The notes below the pieces were generated by a model. The model did not search any database. It worked only from the letters and a program-made list of their open reading frames with translations, and was not told the DNA's origin. Shown here in pieces: positions 45,276-57,417 of a stretch of 64,000 bases of DNA. This DNA comes from Siphonodentalium dalli (lineage: Eukaryota; Mollusca; Scaphopoda; Gadilida; Siphonodentaliidae). How positions within the stretch are numbered: position 1 is the stretch's first letter; each line of letters starts with the position of its first letter. The translations under genes and the position numbers were made by a program. The stretch spans positions 213,942,151-214,006,150 of the forward strand of contig CP136065.1 of the NCBI GenBank assembly GCA_032622095.1, given 5' to 3'.

Positions 45276-45658
45276 TTTAAATGGACATACGATATGTCGA
45301 AAAATAAACAAACTATTGATATACCGGCTTCGTATGCTCTGAAAAAATACTTGCCAAATTCACAGCCATTTTTCAGGCGTTTTCACCATTTCGCCAGAAG
45401 TCAGACAAACGCTCTTTATTGCTACCATATCAGAACTATACTGCCACGGAACGCTCATTTCTGTTCCATGTCGTGCAAATGTCTACTTTGTTTTTGGGAC
45501 CCACAGTTGTGTTTTTCATTACTTCAATGTGTCTTTTTGGGTTACATAATGTTCGTAGAAAGGTAGTTCATATAGTTATCGACCTATTTCGATACTGAGA
45601 AAAATTCAAAAGCGAATATTATGTGTATTTCGGAGCGCAAACCGCCATGTGGCTTTAA
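45276..45658. repeat. Dispersed repeat, copy 3 of 3, downstream of gene A
   Basis: Homologous to 1-386 and 23926-24364. It ends about 78 bp beyond the gene A stop. On the minus strand it supplies AATAAA at 45420-45415, about 320 nt past the stop, which is a candidate polyadenylation signal of gene A. Confidence 0.55.
45415..45420 (-). promoter_or_regulatory. Candidate polyadenylation signal of gene A
   Basis: AATAAA on the minus strand, about 320 nt after the stop codon, inside the transposon-derived repeat word AATAAAGAGCGTT. Other hexamers may exist; not tested. Confidence 0.3.
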
Positions 45659-45735
45659 AATGACTTCTTCGACAAAAAATGCTTTTGTTGGAATCTTTTT
45701 CTTTTTTTTGAGATTTCGAATGACATGGTTCCTGT

Positions 45736-45983
45736 TCAGAACATGTGACCAATTTGACAGATGAAGTTATATAGCGCGGTCTCTGATCGATCGACGAATT
45801 CGTATCCGTCGGGGTTGAGCCCACCATTTCCTTTGAAGTTTTTGTCAATGCAAGCCACATGATCAGCCGGCGCCTGCAAGCCGTGATCTGGTGTGAGGTA
45901 CGTCATCGGTGTTCCGTCCCAGTGAACATAATCCGCGACCACGATAGAGTTGTTCCTCCTCCTCCCGTCGATCCACATCCGTA
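45736..45983 (-). CDS. Gene A exon 3: CTLD C-terminal half and stop
   Basis: A 248-nt exon after an acceptor with T-run and AG at 45984-45985; it enters in phase 1 and ends in TGA at 45736. It encodes VRMWIDGRRRNN, a VHWDGTPMTYL segment, ADHVACIDKNFKGNGG and LYNFICQIGHMF. The W-x-DG, W-x-G and F-x-C positions match the second half of C-type lectin-like domains. No EPN or QPD motif and no WND motif is visible, so canonical calcium-dependent sugar binding is unlikely. Only two cysteines occur here where four are shared across a typical domain, so one usual disulphide partner is missing. Gene B has an 88-nt deletion in the corresponding exon. Confidence 0.9.
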
Positions 45984-46049
45984 CTAAAAAAATATTAATA
46001 ATTGCTAAATAAAACAAATTCATAGCATGTACCACACTATATATAGCCA

Positions 46050-46099
46050 AAGAGAGAGAGAGAGAGAGGGAGAGAGAGAGAGAGAGAGAGAGAGCGCGC

Positions 46100-46135
<36 letters not shown>

Positions 46136-46136
46136 T

Positions 46137-46197
<61 letters not shown>

Positions 46198-46296
46198 AAG
46201 AGGGAGAGAGAGAGAAAGAAAGAGAGAGAGAAAGAGATAAAGAGAGAGAGAGAAAGGGAGAGAAAGAAAGAGAGAGAAAAAAAGAAAGAGATAGAT

Positions 46297-46375
<79 letters not shown>
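46050..46375. repeat. Long imperfect (GA)n microsatellite in gene A intron 2
   Basis: About 325 bp of GA dinucleotides with AAAG, GATA and GGAG interruptions and one CGCG. The Arg-Glu and Ser-Leu repeat frames on the two strands are artefacts. Confidence 0.97.
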
Positions 46376-46378
<3 letters not shown>

Positions 46379-46537
46379 GGAGAGAGGAAGCGAGAAAGGG
46401 AGATAGAGTGTGTGGAGATTTATTCCTCCACTTCAGGGAGACGTTGGTGTTTTCGAATTCGCGTTCTTCCCAAAGACTGGACCATGGTATGCTATAATAT
46501 CTGGTTTGCACGATAGGAGCCATGGTTTGTTCGTGAA

Positions 46538-46879
46538 ATGAGCGCTTTGCCATTAGAGACGGATTCCAAGATGACGACAAGTACACTATCAAATAGCGCC
46601 ATGAAAAATGTAAGTCAGAATTTATTTTGTTCGTTTCGAGTAAAAAGTAAAAAAAATGACAATATGCGTACCCGATCAGCACCCGATTTCCATGGATGTG
46701 CAGACATATCAGGAGAAGTCACATTGCCAAAAAAAAAGAGGAAACAATCTCCATCTATCGAAAATAAGCTTGATATCATTGCGACAATATTAAAACGACA
46801 TAATTCATCTCTTAAATATGGTCTATCTCTTTGTAAACACGTTTTATGTAGTTTCAGATGTATAAGATATTATATATAA
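46538..46879 (+). other. Open frame with basic LPKKKRKQ segment, possible transposase start
   Basis: A 113-codon frame antisense within gene A intron 2. The middle has TLPKKKRKQSPSIENKLDII, resembling the start of a CENP-B/psq-type helix-turn-helix as found in pogo/Tigger transposases, and also a nuclear-localisation-like basic cluster. The match is short and no DDE catalytic region follows, because a TTAA-type element begins nearby. It is probably a transposon remnant or chance. Confidence 0.25.
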
Positions 46880-47806
46880 ATCGAAGACCCCTGTCCGGAA
46901 CGCTTCTACCGATTAATATTGATCATATTTCGAATAGGTTCTGGTATAAACAAGTGTGATTGTTTAGCTAACGAACAATATTGGTTACTTTTAACATAGA
47001 CACGAATTTTGTGTGTCTAATTTTGTCAAAGCGAACGTTTAAAGGTACTCAATCCGATAAAACTCCTCTCAATTACTATTTCAATGGCTTCGGGGGTCAA
47101 AAATATTTGATTCGAGTCGAGGAAGTCACCCATCACAGCTCAGATTTGTTAGATATCGATTTTAGAAATCTATTATTTTTCATTATCGGGAATACTTTCT
47201 GGCCCAGTTCTCAGGCAAAATTGCGTTATTATTACCACTTGATTTTAGAGTTATCCATCCTTGTCTGTTTGAATAGAGTTTTGGTGTACAAATCTCGAGC
47301 AGGATACGAAATTGACGGCAATTATTAGTACTCATCTCGAGAACATAACAAATTTCAAAAATCAATATCTAATAACTCTGAGCTTTGTTTGATGGGTTCC
47401 TCGACTTTACCCCCAAAGCCAAAGAAATAATAATATATGACCCTCTGATCGGATTGTTGTTGTTGGAATCTGTTGAGATGGGGACCCTCTGTTCGGATTG
47501 AGTACCTTTAATTAGTCTCATTATCGCTTATAACTAAGGAATAAAACAATACAAACGACCAATATGGGACATTAGACATTCGGAGCGTAGCAATGGCAAC
47601 ACTATAATTATCTCTATCGCTATATGTATAGAAATAGAACAAATAAATGTCCCTTTTAATAATCGCTTGATATCAGAAAATATTCGAAATACAATCAAAC
47701 ATAATTTATAGAAGCGTTTCCGGATAGGGGTCTCCATTCATACGTATTGTCTCATACCCACGAAACTATTTCAAATTTGTTATATGAAGAGCTAATCCAT
47801 TTCTAA
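46822..47806. mobile_element. TTAA-type element, family 4, degenerate copy with nested insertion
   Basis: Its inner parts match 58985-59508: CCCCTGTCCGGAACGCTTCT on the left and the complement of GAAGCGTTTCCGGATAGGGG on the right, plus TATTTCGAATA words. The outer ends are degraded. It is split by the element at 47043-47507. Confidence 0.6.
47043..47507. mobile_element. TTAA-flanked element, 465 bp, nested
   Basis: TTAA at 47039-47042 and 47508-47511; the ends AGGTACTCAATCCGA and TCGGATTGAGTACCT are perfect inverted repeats. It sits inside an older family-4 copy. No coding sequence; a plus-strand frame through it is a shadow. Confidence 0.8.
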
Positions 47807-49729
47807 AGGTGTCAATGTTGCACATAGTTAGTAATTTTTAGATTTATTTACATTAGTTTGCATACATAAAATGAAAATGTACAGTATGTGTGAAAATACG
47901 GGGAACTATAGATATTACGGTATACGAAGGTGAGTTATGAACCCATTTCCGGTATTCAGGGGAAAACAAAAGCCAAATTCTGATTCCATGCTATTTTCTA
48001 TAGCTGACCAACACAACAACAAACAACAACAATTACAGTTTGGAGAACTAGCGTCCATATTTTGTCCTATTATGGTTGTATCAAACTATAATAGTTCAAC
48101 GATAATTATACATATGTGCATACCATTATAATACATGTATTTATATGTATTACCGTTTCATAGATTTAAAACAAGAGAAATACTAGTAATCCAACAATAA
48201 ATACCACATGTGGCCTACTTGCCTACTAGATCATGCTACGCATCGCTACGTATAGCTACGTATGGGCGTAGCCAGAGTAGAGATTCGTGAGATGATTTAA
48301 TAGTACACAAATGATTCGCGTTGCACGAACATCTTTTATTATAACGAAAATAGTATGAAAGTGAATGTCGCCATGCAAGTATTACAGTACAGTACCTACT
48401 GTTGGATTAAACACGTGTTCGTGTTTCTCTTTTTATTTTCGTTACCGGCGGAATAGTCCAAGTTATATTAAATATTCTAATAAAGATTGCATATATATGC
48501 GAAGACTTGCACATTTATTAGACAATTATCATCACGTAAACACTCCAATTTCCAGATGACCTTAGTCGTGTTGCAATAAAGAGCGTTTCGTTTTAATTGA
48601 TAGTAACGCGGTCAAACAAAAATAATTCGGTTTATTGCTGTCGGATTTAATAAATTATAATCAAATTATTCATTATCAATATGACATGATAAGTTCATTT
48701 TCATAGTTATGAATCGTGTATATATATTAGGGCAATAGGCAATAGAAAAAAACAATCTTGCCGACTGCCACTGGTGAAAATTCGCTGCGTCTGTGCATGG
48801 TTAGTGACCTATAAAATTAGCACTCTAGCGACGCGGTCTATTGAATATCCCGGTCATAAAACGTCCACGACGACAATGTTATTTTTTAAATCTTCAGTTC
48901 AATTCACAACTCTAATATATACATTATTAGATATAAACCTTAGCACGGCCAAAATTACACCACATACAAGCCTTAATTTCAATTGTGACATGCTACCGTA
49001 AAGTTTTTCTATTAACACGCACGTTCTGTCGATTATGTAGTTTTAACATCGGCACTCGTGACCGCGATTACATAATAATGATGACGTCATCTAGGTAGAC
49101 ACAATTAACTCCGACTCCGACTCCGTGTTTTTAATTAGTCTACTCATTTGACGTCATATGACTCGGATGGTTTGCGACGGAGATAGCCGACAACCGATGG
49201 GGGTATTATTTATTTATTTATCGGCTTATTTATTACGCGATTGTTATGGGACTTGGATCATTGTGATCATAATAGGGGTGGCTTTCCGATAATGTTTTGT
49301 TGTACTCATCAGAATAGCATAGCAATCCTTTAAATATAATTTGTAGATTGTCCACATGAAACTTTTTATAGGGCGGCCATCGAGTTTGACTACTCAAAGC
49401 TTCATGTACATGCATGTTTACATAAAAATAATTTTTGTTATTTTATTTGTGTAATATGTGGTGTCGAATGCTACCCCAAGAATGCTAAGAAAGCTAATAC
49501 ATCTAATATATTGAGTTGTATGAAAGTCAGGAATTATTTTAAATTGGCTGTGTCTTATACCGGTAGGAGATTGAAAAATGGGACCCTCGATATTGTAATC
49601 ATTGGTAATGATGACTAACTGAGGTTGCTTTGCTTATACGTGCAGTAGGTGCGACAATCAGCAGGTGAGCAGGTATGCAATTTAATACAGTGTCAACACT
49701 GCACATTTAAACATACTATGAACCGATGG
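47807..49729. other. Gene A intron 2, no gene recognised
   Basis: AT-rich sequence. A single AATAAAGAGCGTTTCG word lies at 48578-48593. A CTCCGACTCCG repeat lies near 49110. Nothing else is supported. Confidence 0.4.
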
Positions 49730-50215
49730 GATAAGGCATTTGGGATTTGTCATACAACACCATATTCGACTTAAATTGCCAAGGGGCCGAGATATGGTAT
49801 TTTGGTTCGGGTGGGGTAAATGGGGTCAATATTTAGATTGACTTGGGGGCCACCATACAACACCATTTGTTTAACCTAAATCGGTCAAGGGCCGAGAAAT
49901 GGCACGGGTGCCCTATTTGAACCCCTCTGGACGGCGATAATTTTGGATCGGGTGGGATGAATGGGGTCAATATTTAGATTGGCTTGGGGTCCAATCTACT
50001 ACACCCTTTGTTTGACCTAAATAGGTCAAATGGTCGAGACATTGCTTGGTGCCATATTGATCACATATGGAGGGCGGCCATTTTGGATCGGGGTGGGGTG
50101 AATGGAATGAATATTTAGATTGGCTTGTGGCCACCATACCACACCCTTTGTTTGACCTAAATCGGTCAAGGGGCCTAGAAATGGCAAGGGTGCCCTATTG
50201 GTTACACTGGTGTAA
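49730..50215. repeat. Tandem repeat of about 150-155 bp, part 1
   Basis: Three units with ATGGGGTCAATATTTAGATT, CCACCATACAACACC, TTGACCTAAATCGGTCAAGG, CGAGAAATGGCA and GCGGCCATTTTGGATCGG in fixed order. The array resumes at 51010 after a roughly 790-bp interruption containing a retrotransposon tail. Confidence 0.85.
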
Positions 50216-50422
50216 ATGTTTTCCATAGGTCTCAGTGTTAACGTTTTAGCGTATACTGTAGGCGATATAAATTTTGGGTCCAAAATGTTCTTTAAATCTG
50301 AAATAATTACATTTGGGAAAACTTTTTACGCAAAGAAGTCATGTCCGTCTAGCAGGGAATTCGCCTTTAAATCTTGTGTTTTCGTAACTAGTGTCAGAAT
50401 CGCATAAAAAAATTCTGTCATG

Positions 50423-50767
50423 TTTTAGACCACGCCAAAAAATTCAAACTTAACTACAAAGCTCTTTCACAAGATGGCTAAGGGGCAGGTGTCGGCTGTA
50501 AACACTCAGTGCTTAATAAAACCAAAAAAGGTGGGCAGAAAAATTCGAGCAAAGAAATTTGAAGATTTCAGTGCATCTAACATAGTCTCAAAACAGGAAT
50601 GTAATAATTCGCTGTCCTACGAACCACTGGTGACGCACTCCGCTGAATACTCAAACTCATTCTTCCCACGGACAATTATTCAGTGGAACATTCTAAACGA
50701 GATGGACGCATGTGAAATTCAAAATAAAACAGCAGCGGACAACTCAACAGTCCCGCAAAGAACATAA
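50423..50767 (+). mobile_element. Non-LTR retrotransposon relic, extreme C-terminus
   Basis: The frame reads KLFHKMAKGQVSAVNTQCL, a basic segment RAKKFEDFSAS, and NSFFPRTIIQWNIL followed by a short tail. The SFFPRTI-x-x-WN signature is the classic C-terminal end of many invertebrate LINE proteins. All upstream parts are missing, as in 5'-truncated insertions. It lies within a tandem repeat array in gene A intron 2. Confidence 0.75.
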
Positions 50768-51009
50768 TTCTCTATCTCCCGGCGATCTACACATCCGCGA
50801 GGATCATACGCCGTACATTATCGAGATCCAGAAAGGGTTAATTCCCACATGTGCCAATGGCTATTTTACCTATGGGAAATTACAGGAAAGAAGTGTGACG
50901 ATTTTTTTAATGCAAAAAGCACACAAGGCTATTGAACAATCAGGGCCCAGTGTCTATTTTATTCTCTCCTATATATTCCTCCCGCATCCGCCAGATGTCA
51001 CTCCGAACC

Positions 51010-51240
51010 CCATTTTGAATCGTGGTCACAGTGGTGTGAATGGGGTCAATTGGCTTGGTTGCCACCATACAACACCTTTCGTTTGACATAAATCGGTCAA
51101 GGGGTCGAGAAATTGCAGGAGGACCCTATTTGAACCCATCTGGACTGCGGCCATTTTGGATCGGGGTGGGTGTGTGAAAGGAGTACCTTGTAGCCTTGCA
51201 GGCCACCCTACAACACTCTTTGTTTCACCTAAATAGGATA
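51010..51240. repeat. Tandem repeat of about 150-155 bp, part 2
   Basis: It continues the 49730-50215 array with GTGAATGGGGTCAATTGGCT, CCACCATACAACACC, AAATCGGTCAAGGGG and GCGGCCATTTTGGATCGG. Confidence 0.8.
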
Positions 51241-51835
51241 ATGGGGGCAAGGAATAAGGAATGGAAGTCACCTTCGTCACAAAATTCACAAATTTCCAAG
51301 TCGAACAAGGACCGTAACTTGAACTCTGGTAGAACAGAATCGATGAAACCCTTACTAAGTGAGTACCCTTTCCCTCAAGCTGCACTATCGCCATAACAAA
51401 GCACTACATAATCCGATCATACAAGCACATGTTACAAGCTGAAATGTTCATATACGGACACAGAATTCACAAATTTCAAACATGGTCGTAACTCTAAGAA
51501 TTAATGGACAAAACATGTAATATTTGGGTATCCTCCCCAACCTGTACCATCACAATGCCAAAGGACAATGAAATCCGATATTTAATACCCGAGTTACAAA
51601 CTGAAATGTTCGCAGAGACACAACATTCACAAATTTCCAAGTCAATCAAGGGCCGTAACTCTGGTAAAACTTAATGGACGAAACCCGTAGTATGTAGATA
51701 TACTTCCTCCCAGGCTGTACTATTACCATACCAAAGGACAGCACAATCCGATAATTAACGCCCGATTTACAAGGTGATATGTTTGGGTGGACGGACGTGA
51801 GTACACAACGAGGGTACCATGTGACTTTTTTTCCT
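51241..51835. repeat. Tandem repeat of about 180-185 bp, three units
   Basis: Units share ACACAxxATTCACAAATTTC, GGGCCGTAACTC, AATGGACGAAACCCGTA, CTGTACTATxxCCATA and CAATCCGATAATTA, and end in GGACGGACG-type text. With the neighbouring array it resembles bivalve interspersed elements with tandem cores; this is inference only. Confidence 0.8.
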
Positions 51836-52135
51836 TATGTGGTTAATTTCTTTTGTGGTAAGTTCTTAAATGGTTATAATGTTGTGTTCAAAGTGGGTAT
51901 ATCTCTGAAATCATGACTTGTCTGTCTCCATAAAAAAATCAGCGATAAATGGCATCAAATTTTATACTTGAAATATTGACAATGTTATCTGATGAATTTA
52001 TGTTAGAGAACCCGTAGATTCCGAAAATTCAATAAAATGTGTCACGCCAAATGGCAGGTCCGACCTTTTAGAAGCCCATCGACCTGTTATTAACACCCGA
52101 TATAACGCGGAGCTAATATTAAAGGATATCCTTAC

Positions 52136-52327
52136 CCATAGCATTGTCAATCATGATTTGTTTTGCTGTGTTCCACATGGCCTCGTTCTCGATCTTGATA
52201 AGATGGCCGCCCACATTAAGACATTTTGTTGTTGCATCTTGGTGATTGTTCGGCGTCTTGAAGACCATCACATAGAATTGTGAGTGTGTGTCGCCCATCA
52301 GATTGTAACCTAGCTCAAGCGGCGAAC
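52136..52327 (-). CDS. Gene A exon 2: CTLD N-terminal half
   Basis: A 192-nt exon bounded by a TTGCTAACAG acceptor and a GTAAGG donor, phase 1 at both ends. It encodes SPLELGYNLMGDTHSQFYVM, DATTKCLNVGGHLIKIENEA and MWNTAKQIM. The K-x-F/D-A-x-x-x-C-x-x-x-GGHL pattern is the standard first half of a C-type lectin-like domain, with the first core cysteine. Exon 1 supplies the first base of the Gly codon at the left junction; exon 3 completes a Val codon at the right. No counterpart is seen in gene B. Confidence 0.9.
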
Positions 52328-52655
52328 CTGTTAGCAAGAAAAATAGAATAAATTATTGTTCCAACCATTGTATTTTCTATACTTTCTATATTTAATGGAT
52401 CCTCCTCCACAGTTATAAATATGTAGATTGGAACGGTCTATTAGTAATTAAGAGTGGTGATAATGTTATAAAACAGACGACAGGCAGAAAAAACAAATAA
52501 CACCAGAGCAGGTTGATTCATATGCATTGGCTGGAAATATTCAGATAATAAGTTCAACTTATAATACATGTATCTGAATATATGTCCCATGCAAAGTAAC
52601 TACTCGTCAATGAGTATTTAGTATAGACAGGGTTAACGATAACACAATACATGAC

Positions 52656-52930
52656 CGGGGCCCCGGTGGCTCAATTTGTATATAAGACACATGACGCATT
52701 GGACCAACATAAGCCCTCTGGCGATGGCAAAGCTGGTTCAAATTCACATAACCGCGGATGTGTAATGCACTCAGTGAAGATAACAAACCTGAGTTTAGTC
52801 TGCCTGTCATTTGCAGAATGAGGTCCATAGAGGGTGAATTTAGTGACGTTATTCCGCATAGCGGACTAGCATCACCACATTAACCATATGGGGACCACAT
52901 TATGCATGGCCTCATCTGCTATGGGAGACA
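52656..52930 (+). mobile_element. Possible tRNA-derived SINE in gene A intron 1
   Basis: GCCCCGGTGGCTCAATTTG resembles a tRNA 5' end with an A box, and AGCTGGTTCAAATTC at 52732-52746 resembles a B box. The spacing is longer than in a true tRNA and no acceptor stem closes, so this is a SINE head rather than a tRNA gene. The 3' extent is uncertain. Confidence 0.35.
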
Positions 52931-55565
52931 TAGACTGAAGTTCCCAAGTGATGAATATTGTTATGTGCACCCATTGGAAACCTCGATTATGCCATGTTGC
53001 CTATTCCATTTCGGCCAAGTAGTTTTGAAAAATGTAAAGAAATGCCACATGCAACAGCTATATGAAGAAACTGAAGGAAATGATCAACGACGAGCACTAG
53101 CCCTCCCCATGGTGTCGGTCGCGATGATTGAAAGTCCGCGGTCGATGTTGGTGACGGTCCCGCGTATGGATTTTGTCTCGGAGAGCTCAACATGAAGTTA
53201 TCGACAAATAGAACTGAACTGCGGTTCCCCGTCTCCATTTAATTGTCGTCACATCTATAAGCGACTGACACGTTTTCAGTGTTTTCAACAACAACAAAAA
53301 AGCAAAAACGTTCGATACCAAGCCCCCGGGAAACAATTATTTTCTGAAGTTGTCATATATAACACCCTACGTCAACAGCGTCAATAACAATTGTGTCCTC
53401 CGGAAATAATGGGATCAGTGTTCGATTGTGCAGTAGTTTTGTCGCAGTTGACGAGTTTTTCAAGGGATAGTAAGTGACACGCTACCTGCCACTGTTTAGG
53501 CCGCGATCAGTGATAATGTTCAACAACAGGAGCCTGGAATTTGGTAAAAAACCCTCTTTTATTGGCGGAACCAGCACCCGGGACCGCAGGTCACGGAAGA
53601 AATGAAACAAAATTGTTGCCACCCATTTTGAACTCAACTGTATTCCTACAAAAAATATAGTTTCACTAAAAACTGTTGGTACCTCTTACACCCTAGATGT
53701 CAATCTACAACATTCCATAGGTATATTTTTCCAGTTCTTCGAAAATCTCACTGTATTTCGGTAATTTATTTTAAATTCACCAACGAACACAAATCCGCCG
53801 TCGCTCCATCACCTGATGAAATCGAAAGTAGCGAAAATAGTACGAAAATATGCTCAAACATTAAAACTATGATCCGGAGACGGATAGCATGAAATTACCG
53901 TTTCTAATTTCGAAGATATCTGCTGATTACATGTTTATTACACGACCGTATCGATGCACTGATCATCATGAAATTTTTAATGGATGATGACATTGGCGTC
54001 TAGATGGGAACGAGTCATTTTGGGCTCATTTGCATAAAAAACATGGCCGCTGGCAGCCATCTTGGATTTCAAAATTGCATCCTTTAGAACAGGCTAGAAG
54101 AAGCAGTGTTTTGTATGATCATCATTAAATCTGTCATGGAGGTTTACAATGACACGTAGATGGGAACGAGTCATTTTGGTGTGAATCCTCCAAGAAACAT
54201 GGCCGCCATCGGCCATCTTGGAGTTCAGTGATAATACTAGATAAATCTGAATCAATAACACAGCCTAGAGCCTGTGTCGATGCACCGATTATCATGAAAT
54301 TTTTCATCGATCATGACATTGATATCTAGACGACACCGAGTCATTTTGGGCTCATTTTGCTTTAAAAACATGGCCGCCAGCCATGTTGGATTTCAAAATT
54401 GCATCATTTAGCACGGGCAAGAGGTCGTAGTGTTGGTCCGATCATAATTAAATTGGTCATGGAGGTTGACATTGACATGTAGGTGGGAACGAGTCATTTT
54501 GGTGTGAATTCTCCAAGAAACATGGCCGTCGTCGGCCATCTTGCATTTCAGCGATAACACTGCCTATATAAATCAATAACACTACCTAGAGCCTATGTCG
54601 GTGCACCGATCATCGTGAAATTTTTCATTGGTCATGACATTGGTATCAAAATGAGAACGAATCATTGCCAGAGACTGTTGTAGCGTTGGTGCTATCATCG
54701 TGAAATTAGTCATAGATGATACATGGCCGCCGTCGGTTTTCAGTCACTCGTTTCATCGACCATATGTAAGTTACATTAAGTCATGTTTTTAATATTTTTG
54801 ACTTTGAGAAAAAAAATGCCGATGGTGGCTAGCTGTCTTGAATTAAAAAATTTAATTTCCGATTCATGAGCACGGGCTATATATAATCACATGCATAAAG
54901 CCATTCTTTGAGAGTGTTGGTGCTGATTCGCTACGACACACGAGTCACTAGTGACGTATACTATTTAAAGATTCTGGTACCGGTACACTTGACATTACTT
55001 ATAGTTGCTTATTAACTAAAATTTATGTTTATGACTAACTCAAATTTATAAACTAGTTATTCGGTAAACCAGTTTGCATTACAACTTGCAAATGCACACA
55101 TAAAACGTATACCGTATAAAGAATACGCAGGATAATTTTGTGCTCTTAAATTAAAGAATCTTAATGTCATATTAATGGCGAGTTTTTGTACCCTACATTG
55201 ACAACTTTGCATTTTGAATTTCGCGAAACTAAACACTCGTTCTATATATGCATGGCCAATATCATTACCTAACTCAAGAAAAGTTCGACTCTCATCAACT
55301 AAGACATATATTTGTTCGTCAGATCTAGTAAAAAAAGCATTTTATGTGGAAATAATTAAGATATTAATTAATATTACAAATCTGCACCAAAACACAAAGA
55401 AATCGCTTCATGCATATGCACATATACCAGCCCCCCCCCCGTGACTCTATATATCTTCTTTTTCTTCTACTTCGTGATATTCAACCAGTAATCAGTGGGT
55501 TGATTACTATTATATGATGGATATTTTAGGCCTATACAACGGAGCGCGACACAAGCTCCTACATG

Positions 55566-55570
55566 TATGA

Positions 55571-55603
<33 letters not shown>

Positions 55604-55606
55604 CTA
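55566..55606. repeat. (GA)n microsatellite
   Basis: Short GA run with a few interruptions, in the centre of the foldback element. Confidence 0.95.
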
Positions 55607-55652
55607 GAGAGTTATGGTCCTTTTATGGTCAATCATTGCAACCACCAGTAGT

Positions 55653-55925
55653 ATTACAAAGTCAAGTAGTACATAGGCCTACCGGTACATAACGAACATA
55701 AAATAAGAAGAAAAACCAATACCACGTGGTCGTGCCATAAATAGAAATAAATTATATTTAAAATATTTGTACTAATTACCATTCAGTCAAATGAAGAATA
55801 TCTTCTTGACCTTCTTGGGCAGTCGTCATTTTCATCAGATGATAACAGCAGAAACAGAATATCTTTTTTCTTCTTATTTTATGTTCGTTATGTACCGGTA
55901 GGCCTATGTACTACTTGACATTGTA
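55653..55925. repeat. Inner inverted repeat of the foldback centre
   Basis: GTCAAGTAGTACATAGGCCT and CCGGTACATAACGAACATAA (left) are complementary to the right arm (TTATGTTCGTTATGTACCGG, AGGCCTATGTACTACTTGAC) with essentially no mismatch. It is younger-looking than the outer arms. Confidence 0.85.
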
Positions 55926-57417
55926 AATTTTAGTTAATAAGCAACTATAAGTATTGTCAATTGTACCGGTACCAGGATCTATAAATAGTATACGTCACTC
56001 GTGACTCGTGTGTCGTAACGAATCTGCACCAAAACTCTCAAAGAATGGCTTTATGCATATGATTATATAGCCTGTGCTCATGAATTGGAAATTAAATTTT
56101 TAAATTGAAGACAGCTAGCCACCATCGGCATTGTTTTTCTCAAAGTCAAAAATACCAAAAAAATATTTAAAACATTACTTAATGTAACTTTCATGGCCGA
56201 TGAAACGAGTGGCTGAAATCCGACGGTGGTCATGTTTCTATGAATAATTTCACGATGATCGTACCAATGCTACAGTCTCTAGCAATGATTCGTTCTCATT
56301 TTGATACCAATGTCATGACCCATGAAATATTTCACGATGATCGGAGCATCGACATAGGCTCTAGGCAGTGGTATTGATTTATCTAGGCAGTGTTATCGCT
56401 GAAATCCAAGATAGCCGACGGCGACCATGTTTCTTGGAGAATTCACACCAAAATGACTCGTTCCCATCTACATGTCAACCTCCATGACAAATTTAATTAC
56501 CAACACTGCGACCTCTTGCGCGTGCTAAATGATGCAATTTTGAAATCCAAGATGGCTGCTGCCGGCCATGTTTTTTATGCAAAATGAGCCAAAAATGACC
56601 CGGTGTCGTCTAGATATCAATGTCATGATCGATGAAAAAGTTCATGATAATTGGTGCATCGACACAGGCTCTAGGCTGTGTTATTGATTAAGATTTATCT
56701 AGTATTATCACTTAAATCGACGATGGTCGATGGCGGCCATGTTTCTTGGAGGATTCACACCAAAATGACTCGTTCCCATCTACGTGTCAATGTAAACCTC
56801 CATGACAAATTTAATGATGATCAGACAAACACTGCTTCTTCTAGCCCGTTCTAAAGATGCACTTTTGAAATCCAAGATGGCTGCCAGCGGCCATGTTTTT
56901 TATGCAAATGAGCCCAAAATGACTAGTTCCCATCTAGACGCCAATGTCATCATCCATGAAAAATTTCATGATGATCAGTGCATCGACACGGTCATGTAAT
57001 AAACATGTAATCAGCAGCTATCTTCGAAATTAGAAACGGTACTTTCATGCTATCCGTCTCCGGATCACATTTTTAAAGTTTGCGCATATTTTCGTACTAT
57101 TTCCGCTACTTTCGATTTCATCAGGTGATGGAGCGACGGCGGATTTGTGTTCGTTGGTGAATTTAAAATAAATTACCGAAAGACAGTGAGATTTTCGAAG
57201 AACTGGAAAAGTATACATATGGAATGTTGTATATTGGCATCTAGGGTGTAAGAGTTACCAACAAGTGAAAATATATTTTTTGTAGGAATACAGTTGAGTT
57301 CAAAATGGGTGGCAACAATTGTTTGTTTCATTCCTTCCGTGACCTGCGGTCCCGGTTGCTGGTTCCGCCAATAAAAGATGGTTTTTGACCAAATTCCAGG
57401 CTCCTGTGGTTCAACTG

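Larger units (their letters stand above)
53518..57417. mobile_element. Large foldback transposon, about 3.9 kb, in gene A intron 1
   Basis: Two arms of about 1.5 kb (53518-55027 and 55926-57417) are complementary throughout: outer ends CAGGAGCCTGGAATTTGG and CCAAATTCCAGGCTCCTG. Each arm contains three to four diverged modules with AAACATGGCCGCC, ATCTTGGATTTCAAAATTGC and GGGAACGAGTCATTTTGG. A separate inner inverted repeat (55653-55722 with 55857-55925) and a GA microsatellite lie in the centre. No transposase frame is visible. It could form a very long hairpin in the gene A primary transcript. Confidence 0.85.

Noticed and set aside
46020-46682. 220-codon minus-strand frame and 156-codon plus-strand frame
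   Set aside because: Both are produced by the GA microsatellite, giving Ser-Leu and Arg-Glu repeats.
52656-52746. Functional tRNA gene
   Set aside because: A-box-like and B-box-like words exist, but the spacing is too long and no acceptor or anticodon stem closes; a SINE head fits better.
52902-53238. Opposed frames in a GC-richer patch as an additional exon of gene A
   Set aside because: Exon 1 and exon 2 of gene A join in phase without it, and neither frame shows a domain or convincing splice borders.
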